Below the pieces are notes generated by a model. The model worked only from the letters and a program-made list of their open reading frames with translations. It ran no database searches and was not told the origin of the DNA. Positions 18,121 to 26,599 of a stretch of DNA of 64,000 nt are shown here, one piece after another. The position numbers and the translations under genes were made by a program. The stretch's first letter is position 1. Every line of letters begins with the position of its first letter. This stretch comes from Yinghuangia sp051388915 (lineage in GTDB: Bacteria > Actinomycetota > Actinomycetes > Streptomycetales > Streptomycetaceae), in assembly GCF_051388915.1 (NCBI RefSeq), contig NZ_JBPKBH010000018.1, positions 62,001-126,000 of the forward strand. The letters are read 5' to 3'.

Positions 18121-18162
18121 GTGGCCCGACCGTTCTGGAGCGGGGCGATCAGCTTCGGGCCG
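18121..18162 (+). pseudogene. ku 5' remnant, copy A
   Basis: GTG 18121 follows GGGAGCACCT. The product starts MARPFWSGAISFG, the conserved Ku N-terminus, and then diverges after about 13 codons. Ku bridges DNA ends in bacterial non-homologous end joining. A longer piece of the same gene lies in copy B. Confidence 0.7.
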
Positions 18163-18164
18163 GT

Positions 18165-18559
18165 CGGTTCTCTGAACCAAAGCGATGTGCCCCCAGTTGC
18201 TTATGTCATTACTCGTTTCGTTCGGGTGATGTCTGTGCGACACACCGCGCCGCGCGACGGTCGGCTGGCGTTGTAACGCTGGGATAGCGGTGACCGCCAA
18301 CCGCGCGTTCCTCGGGGAGACTCCATGCGCACGGGCCGTACCGTGCCTGCCCCGGACGCTGCGCGCGTCGGCAGCGGCGCCTTCACCTTCCCAGGACCAC
18401 CGGCACCGTCGCTGGAGCGCTTCCCGGAACCGCCGGCGCCGCGGTCACGCGCAGCGGGGATCCGGAGCGCGCGGACCGCCGTCAGATCTGTTGCCGCGGC
18501 AGCACCGGCGGTCGAACGGGCCCGACGAACCATCCGAACAAGCCGCGCGGACGGGCTCC
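18165..18559. other. 395 bases with no recognised gene
   Basis: I see no coding frame or RNA gene between the ku remnant and the hydrolase stop. Short open frames on both strands have no recognisable motif and low-quality composition. Confidence 0.5.
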
Positions 18560-19159
18560 TCACTCCGGTGCGCTCCCGAGGCGGGGCTTCGCGGGCAGTT
18601 GCCCGGTGGCGAACTCCAGCACAATCTTGTCCCATGCCCGGTGGCCTCGCAGCATGGCGTGGCCCTGGCGGGCGAGTTCGATTCGATGGATGTCGTGGCC
18701 GGCCGCCATCGCCCGGGCCGCGTACATACGCGACGCCTCCGGCGCGGTGCGCCGGTCGCCAAGGCCGTGGACGATGAGCACCGCACGCTTCGCGAGTTGA
18801 CGTACCGGGTCGCCCGCCGGGGTCCAGGGGGCGAGCGCACAGACAGCTGCCACGGACGGGTGGTCCGCCACCCAGAGGGCCGCTCTGGCTCCCATGGAAT
18901 GTCCGACGAGGATCACCGGCACGGACGGGAAGCGGCTTCGCAGTGCCTCCAACGCCCACCGTGTGTCGTGCACCGGATCGGCCCGGTCACCGTTCCACCC
19001 CCGCAGCCGGTAGCGCAGCAGCGCCACCGCGACACCGTCCGACGCCAAGCGACGGCGCAGCGTCCGCGCCATCACGGCCATGCGCAAATAGGCCGGGTCA
19101 CGCCGCGACGCCAGACTCCTGCCGCGCGACCGGCCTCCCGGCAGGACCAGCAGCACCAT
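18560..19159 (-). CDS. Small alpha/beta hydrolase
   Basis: This roughly 199-residue serine hydrolase shows MVLLVLPGGRSRG at the start, the nucleophile elbow VGHSMGARAAL, and an Asp-containing strand near VHGLGDRRTAPE. A His lies near GHAMLRGHRAW. Together these give a plausible Ser-Asp-His triad. ATG 19159 is chosen because homology begins here, though the frame is open back to 19249. No signal peptide is visible, so it is probably cytoplasmic. Its substrate is unknown. The neighbours give no clear operon. Confidence 0.8.
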   Translation of the reverse strand: MVLLVLPGGRSRGRSLASRRDPAYLRMAVMARTLRRRLASDGVAVALLRYRLRGWNGDRADPVHDTRWALEALRSRFPSVPVILVGHSMGARAALWVADHPSVAAVCALAPWTPAGDPVRQLAKRAVLIVHGLGDRRTAPEASRMYAARAMAAGHDIHRIELARQGHAMLRGHRAWDKIVLEFATGQLPAKPRLGSAPE

Positions 19160-19465
19160 GCGTGGCGGCACTATGCAGTCGGGCGGAGTGAGTGACAACC
19201 GGGGTGTGGCCGGGACGGGGACGGGCGTTGCCGAGCGTCGCAAATACATGCCCTTCGTTCGTCACAGGCCGGCGGGGGGATTGGACGCCCTGATTGTCCG
19301 TCGCCGCGTGCGAGCTCGGTTCCTGCGCGGCTGCGTGAGAGTGCGGCCGCGGTCCGCGAGATAGTGCAGGGACTTGTCGGCAAGGATCTGATAGGCGTGG
19401 GCGGCCCGGTGGGGCCTGAGCTTGGGTGACGCGCGTAAGCGGGTATACGGGCCGGTCCGGGCGCT

Positions 19466-19903
19466 TCACGTGCGCGTGGCGGTGCCGGTGGCCTGTGGTG
19501 GGAGGTCTGCGGCGCGGTGGCGCTTGTTGACGTGGCGGCGGCGGGCGGTTTCGGGTTCGAGGTGGAGTCGGGCGGCGATGACGGGCCAGCTGTCGCCGTG
19601 TTCGCGGTCGTGGGCGACTGCGGTGACGGTGAGGGTGTCCAGGAGCGCGGCGAGGGCGGGGACGTGTGCGCTGAGTGCTTCGGGGCCTGCCGTTGCGGCG
19701 TTGTTGGCTGCGGCGGCCAGGAGTTCGGCGGTTGCGCGGAAGTGCTGTGCGAGGGCCGCGCGTTGCCGGTCGTTGGGGGTGGGTCGGCCGCGTTCGCGGT
19801 GGCGCGCCTGGCGGCAGGCGGCCGAGCAGTGCCGCTGGGTGGCGGGGGCGTGGGCGGGGAGGGGGCGTCCGCAGCGCGGGTTGGCGCACGCGCGTGGGGT
19901 CAT
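19466..19903 (-). CDS. Small protein with N-terminal zinc finger
   Basis: The 145-residue product starts MTPRACANPRCGRPLPAHAP and has a C-x4-C, then C-x3-C (RHCSAACRQARHR) arrangement typical of a treble-clef-type zinc finger. The rest is helical and includes SWPVIAARLHLEPETARRRH, which looks like a helix-turn-helix segment. It could bind DNA. It is related in its finger to the multi-finger protein at 23774-24619. I do not recognise a named family. Confidence 0.7.
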   Translation of the reverse strand: MTPRACANPRCGRPLPAHAPATQRHCSAACRQARHRERGRPTPNDRQRAALAQHFRATAELLAAAANNAATAGPEALSAHVPALAALLDTLTVTAVAHDREHGDSWPVIAARLHLEPETARRRHVNKRHRAADLPPQATGTATRT

Positions 19904-19970
19904 CGTGGGTCCCGGACGTGGTGGCTGCTGAGGGGGCGGTCCGGCGGTGTCCTGGTGGGAAGAGCGTCTT

Positions 19971-20411
19971 TCAGCGGACGATGAGGGTGCCGGTCATGAA
20001 CTGGTGGATGGTGCACAGGTAGTCGTAGGTGCCGGGGGTGGTGGGGGCGGTGAAGCTGCCGGTCTGGCCGCCTTCGATGGTGCCGGTGTTGAAGGCTTTG
20101 TCCTTGACCGCGGTGGCGGTGTGCGGCGAGTCGTCCTTGTTGACGACGGTGACGACCGCTGCCGGTGCGACGGCGAGGGGCTTGGGTGCGAAGTCGAACT
20201 GTGAGATGGTCAGGACGACTTGGCCTGTCGCGGGTGGCGCGGCGACGCTGCCGGGGCTGGTGGACGGCGGAGCCGTAGGGCTCATGGAGGAGCCGTCCGA
20301 TGATTCGGAAGAGCCGGAGCAGGCGGTCGTCAGCACCAGCAGTGCCGGGACCATGAGCCCCATCATCTTGCTGCGTCGACGATTCGCAGAGCGGGGCGTC
20401 CTGCGGTTCAC
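19971..20411 (-). CDS. Cupredoxin (plastocyanin/amicyanin-like) lipoprotein
   Basis: This 146-residue exported copper protein has a signal ending in a lipobox (LVLTTACSGS). A Ser/Pro-rich linker then leads to a single cupredoxin domain. The type-1 copper ligands are visible: His in DDSPHTA, then Cys, His and Met in YLCTIHQFMTG. It probably acts as an extracytoplasmic electron carrier. It lies downstream of two ferritin-like genes on the same strand, beyond a strong hairpin and the 20520 gap. The start is GTG at 20411, with an ATG in frame about 15 codons later. Confidence 0.88.
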   Translation of the reverse strand: MNRRTPRSANRRRSKMMGLMVPALLVLTTACSGSSESSDGSSMSPTAPPSTSPGSVAAPPATGQVVLTISQFDFAPKPLAVAPAAVVTVVNKDDSPHTATAVKDKAFNTGTIEGGQTGSFTAPTTPGTYDYLCTIHQFMTGTLIVR

Positions 20412-20465
20412 ACGGACCTCGATAATGAGTTGGGCACGTCGGTTGCGCGCAGCGGTGTGCTCGCC

Positions 20466-20505
20466 CGGGTGGGCGGCCGGTTGGCGTACGGCGGCCGCCC
20501 ACCCG
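20466..20505. terminator. Strong hairpin upstream of the cupredoxin gene
   Basis: CGGGTGGGCGGCCG at 20466-20479 pairs perfectly with CGGCCGCCCACCCG at 20492-20505, with a 12-base loop. It sits between the ferritin-like operon and the cupredoxin gene, beside an assembly gap. Confidence 0.65.
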
Positions 20506-20519
20506 GATGACCGCCCGGG

Positions 20520-20645
20520 NNNNNNNNNNNNNNNNNNNNNNNNNNNNNNNNNNNNNNNNNNNNNNNNNNNNNNNNNNNNNNNNNNNNNNNNNNNNNNNNN
20601 NNNNNNNNNNNNNNNNNNNNNNNNNNNNNNNNNNNNNNNNNNNNN
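20520..20645. other. Assembly gap (126 N)
   Basis: The gap starts right after CCCGGG and is flanked by strong hairpins on both sides. It lies between genes, so no reading frame is broken. Confidence 0.99.
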
Positions 20646-20668
20646 GGACGGGGCCTGCGGCCCCGTCC
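20646..20668 (-). terminator. Hairpin after the ferritin-like operon
   Basis: GGACGGGG pairs with CCCCGTCC around CCTGCGG, 25 bases beyond the stop of the ferritin-like gene at 20694. Confidence 0.7.
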
Positions 20669-20693
20669 CGGGCGGCGCTTGCGGTCCTGACGG

Positions 20694-21521
20694 TCAGACG
20701 GTCAGGTCGTCGGGTTTGGCGGCCTTGTCCACCGGCAGGAAGTCGTCGGCCACGGGGTATTCGCCGAGCAGGTAGCGCAGGATCGCGGCGTGCATCGCCT
20801 CGACCGGGGCGATGGTCGCGGCGGTCTCGATCCCGGCGGGCGTGGTGACGTTGAACTGGGCGAAGAGGTAGGTCTGCGCGGCCTGCTCCTCGAGTTGGAG
20901 GGCCAGCCTGGCGACCCCGGGGACGTCGGTGACCTTGGCGATCGCGTCGGTGACCGCCGCCTGGCTCTTGAGCGGCACGCCGGTGATGGGGGGCTTGCCC
21001 GCCTGGGTGAGGACGTTGTTCCACACCTTGGCGTGGTCCGCGTGCTGGGCCATCGCGGTCGTCGCGAAGTTCGCAACGGTCGGGGGGACGGTGCCGAGCC
21101 TGCCTGCTCCGGCAGCGTCGATCGCCGCCTGGTACGCGCCGACCGCCTGGTTCTCCAGGGCAGTTGCCAGCGCGACGACCAGGAGGTCGCCGGTGTAGGT
21201 GCCGCCGGACGGGGCGGGCGCGGCCTGTCCCGGCGCGGACGGCGACGACTTGCCCGACGAGCCGTTGTCGTCGGAGCACGCGGCGAGCGCGAACGCGGAC
21301 AGGCCGACCACGCCCAGGCCGCGCAGGAACCGCCGCCGGTCCAATCCCGCGTCGGGCAGCCTGTGGCCGGTGCTGTGCGGGTTCTCGCGTGTTTGGGCCC
21401 CGAGTTCGGCGGCCGCCGCGTACATGGTCGGCAGCGTGGCGCGATGTGCCTCGTCAACCTCGCGGGTCAGCGCGGAAAGTTCTGCCTCGGTGCCGTCGAA
21501 CTGCCTTTGTTCGCGCATCAC
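20694..21521 (-). CDS. Exported ferritin-like domain protein (Tat-type signal)
   Basis: This 275-residue protein has a cytoplasmic lead of about 60 residues, then a twin-arginine signal DRRRFLRGLGVVGLSAFALAAC ending at a possible lipobox. The mature part is a four-helix ferritin-like fold (PF13668 type) with repeated Glu and His, such as ALENQAVGAYQ, AQHADHAKVW, QLEEQAAQTY and PVEAMHAAIL. These resemble the di-iron ligands E..., E-x-x-H. Its ATG overlaps the stop of the paralogous gene upstream (ATGA), so the two are co-translated. Tat export would fit a metal centre loaded before export. Confidence 0.88.
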   Translation of the reverse strand: MMREQRQFDGTEAELSALTREVDEAHRATLPTMYAAAAELGAQTRENPHSTGHRLPDAGLDRRRFLRGLGVVGLSAFALAACSDDNGSSGKSSPSAPGQAAPAPSGGTYTGDLLVVALATALENQAVGAYQAAIDAAGAGRLGTVPPTVANFATTAMAQHADHAKVWNNVLTQAGKPPITGVPLKSQAAVTDAIAKVTDVPGVARLALQLEEQAAQTYLFAQFNVTTPAGIETAATIAPVEAMHAAILRYLLGEYPVADDFLPVDKAAKPDDLTV

Positions 21522-22315
21522 TTCACGGCCCCTTCGTCGATCGGGGAGGCGTCAATGGTCGGGTAGAAGGCGTCGGGGAAACCGACCGAACCCGCCGCGG
21601 CGGGCAGCGCGGCGGCGTCCGGCGGCAGCTTGATCTGGTCGGCCAGGTTGCCGGCGAGCAGCGCCTGCACCGCGAGGAGGACCGCCTTGTGCTGCGCCTC
21701 CACAGGGGCCACGGAACCGAACAGACGTCGCAGCGCAGGGTCGGACACCTGGGAGACGTTCTTGGTGTACGTCTGGGCGGCGATGTCCTCCAGCGTGATC
21801 GCGAGCTTCACGACGTCGGCCGGGCCCTTGATCGTCGGGAGGGTCTGCTGCACGATCGCGGCGTACTTCGGGTCCGGGCCGGCCTGCTCCTTGCCGCCGG
21901 CCTTGACCGCCGCAGCGTTGAACGCCTGGGCGTGCGCCTTGTGCTGCGCCGTCGTCTTCTCGATGAACGCGACGACGACCTTGTTGCCGCCCTGAATGAA
22001 CGGCAGCCCGGCGGCGGTCGTGTAGACGTTGACCGCCAGGTTCTCCAGCGACGCGGCGGTCTGCAACGCCATCACGTCCTCGGCCGCGCTCGCCGCCGCA
22101 CGGCCGGTTCCCAGCAGCACCGCGCCCGCGGCCGCGCCCCCGAGCAGGCCGGGGCGCCACCAACGGCGTTTGGCGTATCCGCCTGCCGCTTCCGTGGTGG
22201 CATCGCCGTATTCGTCGAGTGAGGTGCGGGTGATCCGCGTCGCGTCGCTGTGGAGGTCCTCGGACTGCTCGGTGAGTTCCGCCAACAGCCGGGTGTCGAT
22301 GGGCTCTGCCACCAC
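21518..22315 (-). CDS. Exported ferritin-like domain protein, first of pair
   Basis: This 265-residue paralogue of the next gene starts MVAEPIDTRLLAELTEQ. It has a Tat-like segment near residue 50 (KRRWWRPGLLGGAAAGAVLLG). Its ferritin-like domain shows SLENLAVNVY, TTAQHKAHAQAF, TLEDIAAQTY and PVEAQHKAVLL, with the Glu and His residues expected at a di-iron site. The pair may form a hetero-oligomer outside the membrane. A 523-base region separates it from the divergent DUF4394 gene, suggesting shared control. Confidence 0.88.
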   Translation of the reverse strand: MVAEPIDTRLLAELTEQSEDLHSDATRITRTSLDEYGDATTEAAGGYAKRRWWRPGLLGGAAAGAVLLGTGRAAASAAEDVMALQTAASLENLAVNVYTTAAGLPFIQGGNKVVVAFIEKTTAQHKAHAQAFNAAAVKAGGKEQAGPDPKYAAIVQQTLPTIKGPADVVKLAITLEDIAAQTYTKNVSQVSDPALRRLFGSVAPVEAQHKAVLLAVQALLAGNLADQIKLPPDAAALPAAAGSVGFPDAFYPTIDASPIDEGAVK

Positions 22316-22838
22316 GGCTCCTTCTCATTCCGCCCGCCGGATGCGGGCCGGTATCTGGGCTTCGCCCCTGCACCCCGCGCGGATTGGTCGGCTTCGAAAG
22401 AAGATCGGTCTTCACCCGTGCGGGTGGCACGGCGTCGTCCGAGTGCGCGCACGTTCCGCATGCCGCCAGCTGGCCGCCGCCGGAAAGCCCAACGCCCGTC
22501 CGCGCCGACACCGGATCGAGCAGGACGGTCTCGGGGGGCGATCGGGGACACGGCGTCGTCAGGCCGCGGGCGTGGGTCGGCGCTGGCTGGGGGTCGCTCG
22601 AAGAGGTGACGCGGGACCGCGTGTTCGACGATGCGGCCAGATCGCGGCGACCGTGACGGTGCCGGTTCTGATCAGCGGCTCCTCCTCGAAGGACCACAGT
22701 TTGGTTGCCTCGCGGCGACGCGGTGAGGCGCGTCGCGCTGCCGTTCGGCGGCAACTCCATTGCGTGTACACACTTTTTATCCGCTTATGGTCGGTTTGCG
22801 GTCCGGTGCGACTGGACCCCTCACTCTCTGGAGAGACC
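22316..22838. other. Divergent 523-base intergenic region
   Basis: No gene is seen. The right end has an unusually AT-rich stretch for this genome (GTGTACACACTTTTTATCCG near 22763), which includes the palindrome GTGTACAC. It may hold the DUF4394 promoter. Confidence 0.5.
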
Positions 22839-23744
22839 ATGCGGAAAACAGTGATGGCCGCGGCTGCGGCCGCGGCGCTCGCCGCGTCGATTCCCACCGT
22901 CGCCTGGGCCGGCGGAGACGTCGGTGGAGGTGTCGGCAGGAATGCCGAAGACAACGAGTGCAAGGCCGGAAAGGGCGGAGGCCACCGCACCGGCCACACC
23001 GGCCTGCGGGTCGTCGGGTTGACCGAGGACCAGTGCCTGGTGGCGTTCGACACCCGCGAGCCCGGCCACGTCAAGCCGGTCGGCAAGGTCACCGGGCTGG
23101 CCGGGGACAGCAGGCTGGTCGGGATCGATTTCCGGGTCCAGGACGGCAAGCTGTACGGCATCGGCGACGCCGGCGGGATCTACACCGTCGACACGGCGGC
23201 GGTCGCCGCCAAGGTCTCCCAGCTCAGTATCGCCCTGAGCGGCACGCACTTCGGGGTCGACTTCAACCCCGCCGCCGACCGGCTGCGCGTCATCAGCGAC
23301 ACCGGACAAAACCTGCGGCACAACGTCGCCGAGCCGACCGGGACCACCGCCAACGACGGCACCCTGACCAACCCCACCATGCCGCCGTCCACCGCGATGG
23401 AGGTGACCGGCGCCGGCTACACCAACAACGACCTCAACCCGGCCACCGCCACCACGCTGTTCGACATCGACACCGCCAACGACCGCGTGTCCATCCAGTC
23501 CCCGGCGAACGCGGGCAACCTCGCCCCGACCGGCAACCTGGGCGTGGACGCGGGCCCCAGCGCCGGCTTCGACGTCTACTACTCGCCCGCCGACGGCACC
23601 AACCAGGGCTACGCCGCCCTGCGCACCAGCAACGGCTACGGCTTCTACACCGTGAACCTGCTCAACGGATCCGCGCAGCATGTGGGCGCGTTCCCCGGCG
23701 ACCACCAGGTCTTCGACGTCGCCCTGCCCCTCGCGGACAACTGA
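22839..23744 (+). CDS. Secreted DUF4394 protein
   Basis: The 301-residue product begins MRKTVMAAAAAAALAASIP with a clear signal peptide cut near AWAGG. The rest matches the DUF4394 family, a beta-propeller-like surface domain: GLRVVGLTEDQCLVAFDTR, GIDFRVQDGKLYGIGDAGG and FGVDFNPAADRLRVISDTG. GGAGAG precedes ATG 22839. Its function is not known. In actinobacteria such genes often occur with SigK-type regulons and exported proteins. The divergent ferritin-like/cupredoxin genes suggest a common cell-surface role. Confidence 0.87.
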   Translation: MRKTVMAAAAAAALAASIPTVAWAGGDVGGGVGRNAEDNECKAGKGGGHRTGHTGLRVVGLTEDQCLVAFDTREPGHVKPVGKVTGLAGDSRLVGIDFRVQDGKLYGIGDAGGIYTVDTAAVAAKVSQLSIALSGTHFGVDFNPAADRLRVISDTGQNLRHNVAEPTGTTANDGTLTNPTMPPSTAMEVTGAGYTNNDLNPATATTLFDIDTANDRVSIQSPANAGNLAPTGNLGVDAGPSAGFDVYYSPADGTNQGYAALRTSNGYGFYTVNLLNGSAQHVGAFPGDHQVFDVALPLADN

Positions 23745-23773
23745 CGCGAACAGGTCAAACGGGCGAGCATCGT

Positions 23774-24619
23774 TCAGTCTCTGGAAGACCTTCGTCCTGG
23801 CGCAGCCGCCGTGATCCTCCCGTTCGCAGGCGGCGGTGCGGCTGTCAGTCCACGCCCTCTGACGGAATGAGTCGGACCCGGACCTGGTGGTTGTGTTCGG
23901 TGTGATGGACCACATGACCGCTGACGCGTGTGCCCGGCGCCAAGGCGGTCCCGTCGCAAGGCATTCCGATGGTCTCGATGCCGACGGCCCGCCGACCGTG
24001 TGGTCGGCGGGCCGTCCCCTGCCCAGGGGATCCGGCGGATGGGAACGATGTCGGGGACCCGGCCGACGTCGCTGGGACGGGCGGCTTCAGGGGTGGCCGG
24101 CAGCGCGACGATGGTGATCGGCTGGTGACAGTGCGGGCAGTCGCGCGTGGCTGCGGGCTCCAACGGGTCCCGGGAGAAGGGCTGTTGGCGCATCGGTGTG
24201 GTGCGTGCGGGTTCGGCGGACGGCCGGTTCGGCGGCCCGGGTTCGCCGAGTCGGCGTGCCCGGTCTTCTTCGCGGTTGTGGTCTCGCTGACGCTCGGCCC
24301 GCCTGCGGCACTCGACGGTGCAGTAGACCTGGCGGACGCTTGCCCAGGCCCGGAAGGTGCCGTGGCAGCTCAGGCAAACACGTTCCTCCAACGCGGCCGG
24401 GTCCTGCCGGGCTGCATGCCGGCATTCGGTCGAGCAGTAGAGGCGCCGCTTCGTCCTGGGGGCGTCGAACTGCTCGCCGCAGCCGTTGCAGGTGCGGGCG
24501 ACCGGCGGCCTGAGTTCGGCGGCCTGGTCGCGGCAGGTCCGCGAGCAGTAGACCTGCCGGGTCGACGGGCTCGCCGCAGTGAAACCGGGCATGCGGGGAT
24601 GAACGCGGCGGCCTCCCAA
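23774..24619 (-). CDS. Multi-zinc-finger protein
   Basis: The 281-residue frame carries repeated cysteine pairs: VYCSRTCRDQA, then CNGCGEQFDA with LYCSTECRHAA, then CLSCHGTFRA with VYCTVECRRRA, and finally CPHCHQPITI. Two complete C-x2-C...C-x3-C units and parts of others are therefore present. The first unit lacks its leading C-x2-C, so the gene may be 5'-truncated. A 15-bp perfect hairpin falls inside the frame near codon 200, and the region after it has poor coding character, so the true end is uncertain. It shares its finger type with the 19466 protein. No named function is recognised. Confidence 0.6.
   Translation of the reverse strand: MGGRRVHPRMPGFTAASPSTRQVYCSRTCRDQAAELRPPVARTCNGCGEQFDAPRTKRRLYCSTECRHAARQDPAALEERVCLSCHGTFRAWASVRQVYCTVECRRRAERQRDHNREEDRARRLGEPGPPNRPSAEPARTTPMRQQPFSRDPLEPAATRDCPHCHQPITIVALPATPEAARPSDVGRVPDIVPIRRIPWAGDGPPTTRSAGRRHRDHRNALRRDRLGAGHTRQRSCGPSHRTQPPGPGPTHSVRGRGLTAAPPPANGRITAAAPGRRSSRD
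23845..23964 (-). CDS. Candidate 39-residue protein after a hairpin
   Basis: In a frame different from the finger protein, ATG 23964 opens MPCDGTALAPGTRVSGHVVH and ends at TGA 23845. The sequence looks protein-like, with alternating beta-type residues and a His-rich centre (HVVHHTEHNHQ). It begins 19 bases after a perfect hairpin. It may be a real small gene or the frameshifted C-terminus of the zinc-finger protein. Confidence 0.35.
   Translation of the reverse strand: MPCDGTALAPGTRVSGHVVHHTEHNHQVRVRLIPSEGVD
23983..24016. terminator. Perfect 15-bp hairpin with GTGT loop
   Basis: GACGGCCCGCCGACC at 23983-23997 pairs perfectly with GGTCGGCGGGCCGTC at 24002-24016. It lies inside the frame of the zinc-finger gene, which suggests the real gene ends before it or that the RNA is attenuated here. 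Confidence 0.55.
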
Positions 24620-24951
24620 CGTTGTTGCGGCGAGGCCCGCTCATTGGCCACCCCCGTCCCGGGACACCACAGGTGTGGAGCGCCGGCCTTTGGGCGCACC
24701 GCCGTGAGTGGCAGCGGCTCAGTGTGTCCATGGCAGCGCCCACCGGGCACCAGCACACAGCGCATGAACCATCTGCATCCAGCGCACGCCCGAATACGCC
24801 GGTCGCCGAGGCAACACCGTCAGGGTGGGACGAGTGGTGTTCTGCGGGCGGTTTGTGCACGTCGGAAGGGCAGCCGGGCGGAAAGACGGACCGGATGGCA
24901 CACCAGGGCATGACTCTTCCGGTTGCGCGGTGCCTTCGGGATGATTCCGGG

Positions 24952-25981
24952 ATGTTGGTCGACGAGGGATCGTTGCGGCGAGGGTCCGAGGGGTCCGCGC
25001 TATCCGTAGTAACTACCGAGACGGTGCCGGAGCGGGAACGATTCGGCTGGTGGACGGAGTTGGTCCGCGGGCAGGTCATGCCGGTGTGCAACACCAGTCC
25101 GCACGCGGCGACGTTCCGCGGTTATGCCGAAGCCGTGGACACGCCGGACACCCAGGTGACCGCGTTCCGCTTCTCGCCGATGACGTCCCGCCGCTCCGCC
25201 GCCCAGGGTCCGCCGGCAGGATCCGGAGTGCCACTGTCTGGTGCTGGTGCGCGGTGCCCCGATCCGGCTGACGCAGCACCGCCGTACCGCGTGTGTGGAG
25301 GCCGGGGGGATGGCGTTGTTCTCCACCTCGCACCCGGTGGACTGCGAGTTCGTGGACACCGGCCGACAGAACCGGCTGACGTTGATCCGTCTGCCGCGCG
25401 CCACGTTCCCCCTGGCCGGAGGACGCGCCGACAGGTGGCTCGGCGAACCTCTGCCGACCCGTAGCGGACCGGGCCTGCTGCTCACCTCCTACCTCACCCA
25501 ACTCCCCGCCGCCGCACGCGGCAGCGCCCCGGCCGGCGTGGCGCGTCTCGGGGTGATTGCCGTGGACCTGGCCGCGACCGTGCTGGCCGGCGGCCTCGGC
25601 GCTCACGACGTCGTGCCGGATGCCACTCGCAAAAGGGTTCTGCTGGCCCGTGTGCATGCGTTCATCGACTGCCACCTGAGCGACCCCGACCTGCGGCCGA
25701 CCACGATCGCCGCCCACCACCACATCTCCTTGCGCACCCTGCACGCACTCTTCCGCGGCGAACCGGAGACGGTAGCCGTGACAATCCGGCGGCGACGATT
25801 GGAACGCTGCCACACCGACCTGGCCGACCCTTCGCTACGGCAACACTCGATCGGCGAGATCGCCACGCGCTGGGGTTTGCGAGCCAACGACTTCAGCCGA
25901 ATGTTCCGCGATTGCTACGGAGCAACGCCGCATGAAGTCCGCAAACGCGCACACCGTTCCGACCATCTGTCAGCCGGGTAA
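24952..25981 (+). pseudogene. AraC-family regulator with a frameshift
   Basis: The N-terminal part from ATG 24952 includes RERFGWWTELVRGQVMPV, typical of the AraC_binding_2 domain. Near 25200 the frame shifts, and homology continues in another frame with RRQDPECHCLVLVRGAPIRL. The C-terminal half has a complete HTH_18 DNA-binding domain, with TTIAAHHHISLRTLHALF and SIGEIATRWGLRANDFSRMF. A single-base change would restore a regulator of about 340 residues. It is either a recent pseudogene or a sequencing error. No target is evident. Confidence 0.75.
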
Positions 25982-26222
25982 CGCCGCCGGTCCGGTAAGG
26001 CACCCGCTGAGGCGAAGGCCTTGCCGGACTGCATGATGACGTCGGACCAGCACACCATCTGATGCCGCCGCGGAGCGGCGAAGACGACGGTGCCGAGGTC
26101 GTACGCCCAAGAAGGTCGCGGTGCCCTCGGCGGCGACGGATGCGATCGGTGAAGACGCCCCCGCACACACCGCTGTGCAGCGCGCCGGGGCGATGGCGTC
26201 GTTCGGTAGCCCGCCAGGCCGG

Positions 26223-26597
26223 TCAGATCCGCCAGGCGCGCAGTCGCCGGGCGGTGTCGAAGACGTCGACGGTGTCGCCGCCGATCCCCCGGGCGAGGTC
26301 GACGAGTTCGCCGTAGGGCGGGTCGACCGCCTGCCCGGTGGCGTCCACGTACGCCACCGCCACACCGCATCCGAACAACACGTTCCGCGCCGGCAGCGGC
26401 CGCAGCCGCACCACGGTGTGCAGCAGCGCTCCCGCGCACCAGGCCGCGTCGGCGTCCTCGCCCAGCCGCGGGGTTTTCACCCGGTGCCGCGCCACCGCGG
26501 CCACCAGCGCCGAGTAGTCCCGCACCGCGAGCTCCCCGCCGGGCAGCACCTCCGCCTGGCGCTCCAGAAGCCAGCGGATGTCAACGTGCAGATCCAC
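26223..26597 (-). CDS. Doc/Fic-like toxin, degenerate active motif
   Basis: The 124-residue product starts at GTG 26597, two bases after the antitoxin stop. It has the helical Fic/Doc core, including SALVAAVARHRVKTPRLGED and AALLHTVVRL-type sequence. Where active Doc has H-x-F-x-x-G-N-K it reads RLRPLPARNVLFG. The catalytic His and the GNK are missing. A group of streptomycete Doc-like toxins appears to share this form, so it may have another activity or be inert. It forms a two-gene operon with the upstream antitoxin. Confidence 0.65.
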   Translation of the reverse strand: MDLHVDIRWLLERQAEVLPGGELAVRDYSALVAAVARHRVKTPRLGEDADAAWCAGALLHTVVRLRPLPARNVLFGCGVAVAYVDATGQAVDPPYGELVDLARGIGGDTVDVFDTARRLRAWRI

Positions 26598-26599
26598 GG

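Larger units (their letters stand above)
17615..18164 (+). repeat. 550-bp repeat, copy A (inverted partner at 48668-49218)
   Basis: This segment matches the reverse complement of 48668-49218 almost base for base, with scattered substitutions. It holds the last 47 codons of an unrecognised gene (ending 17757), a small conserved frame (17837-18064) and the first codons of a ku gene at 18121. Both copies end inside ku, at different codons. The two copies lie 31 kb apart in opposite orientation. Confidence 0.9.
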
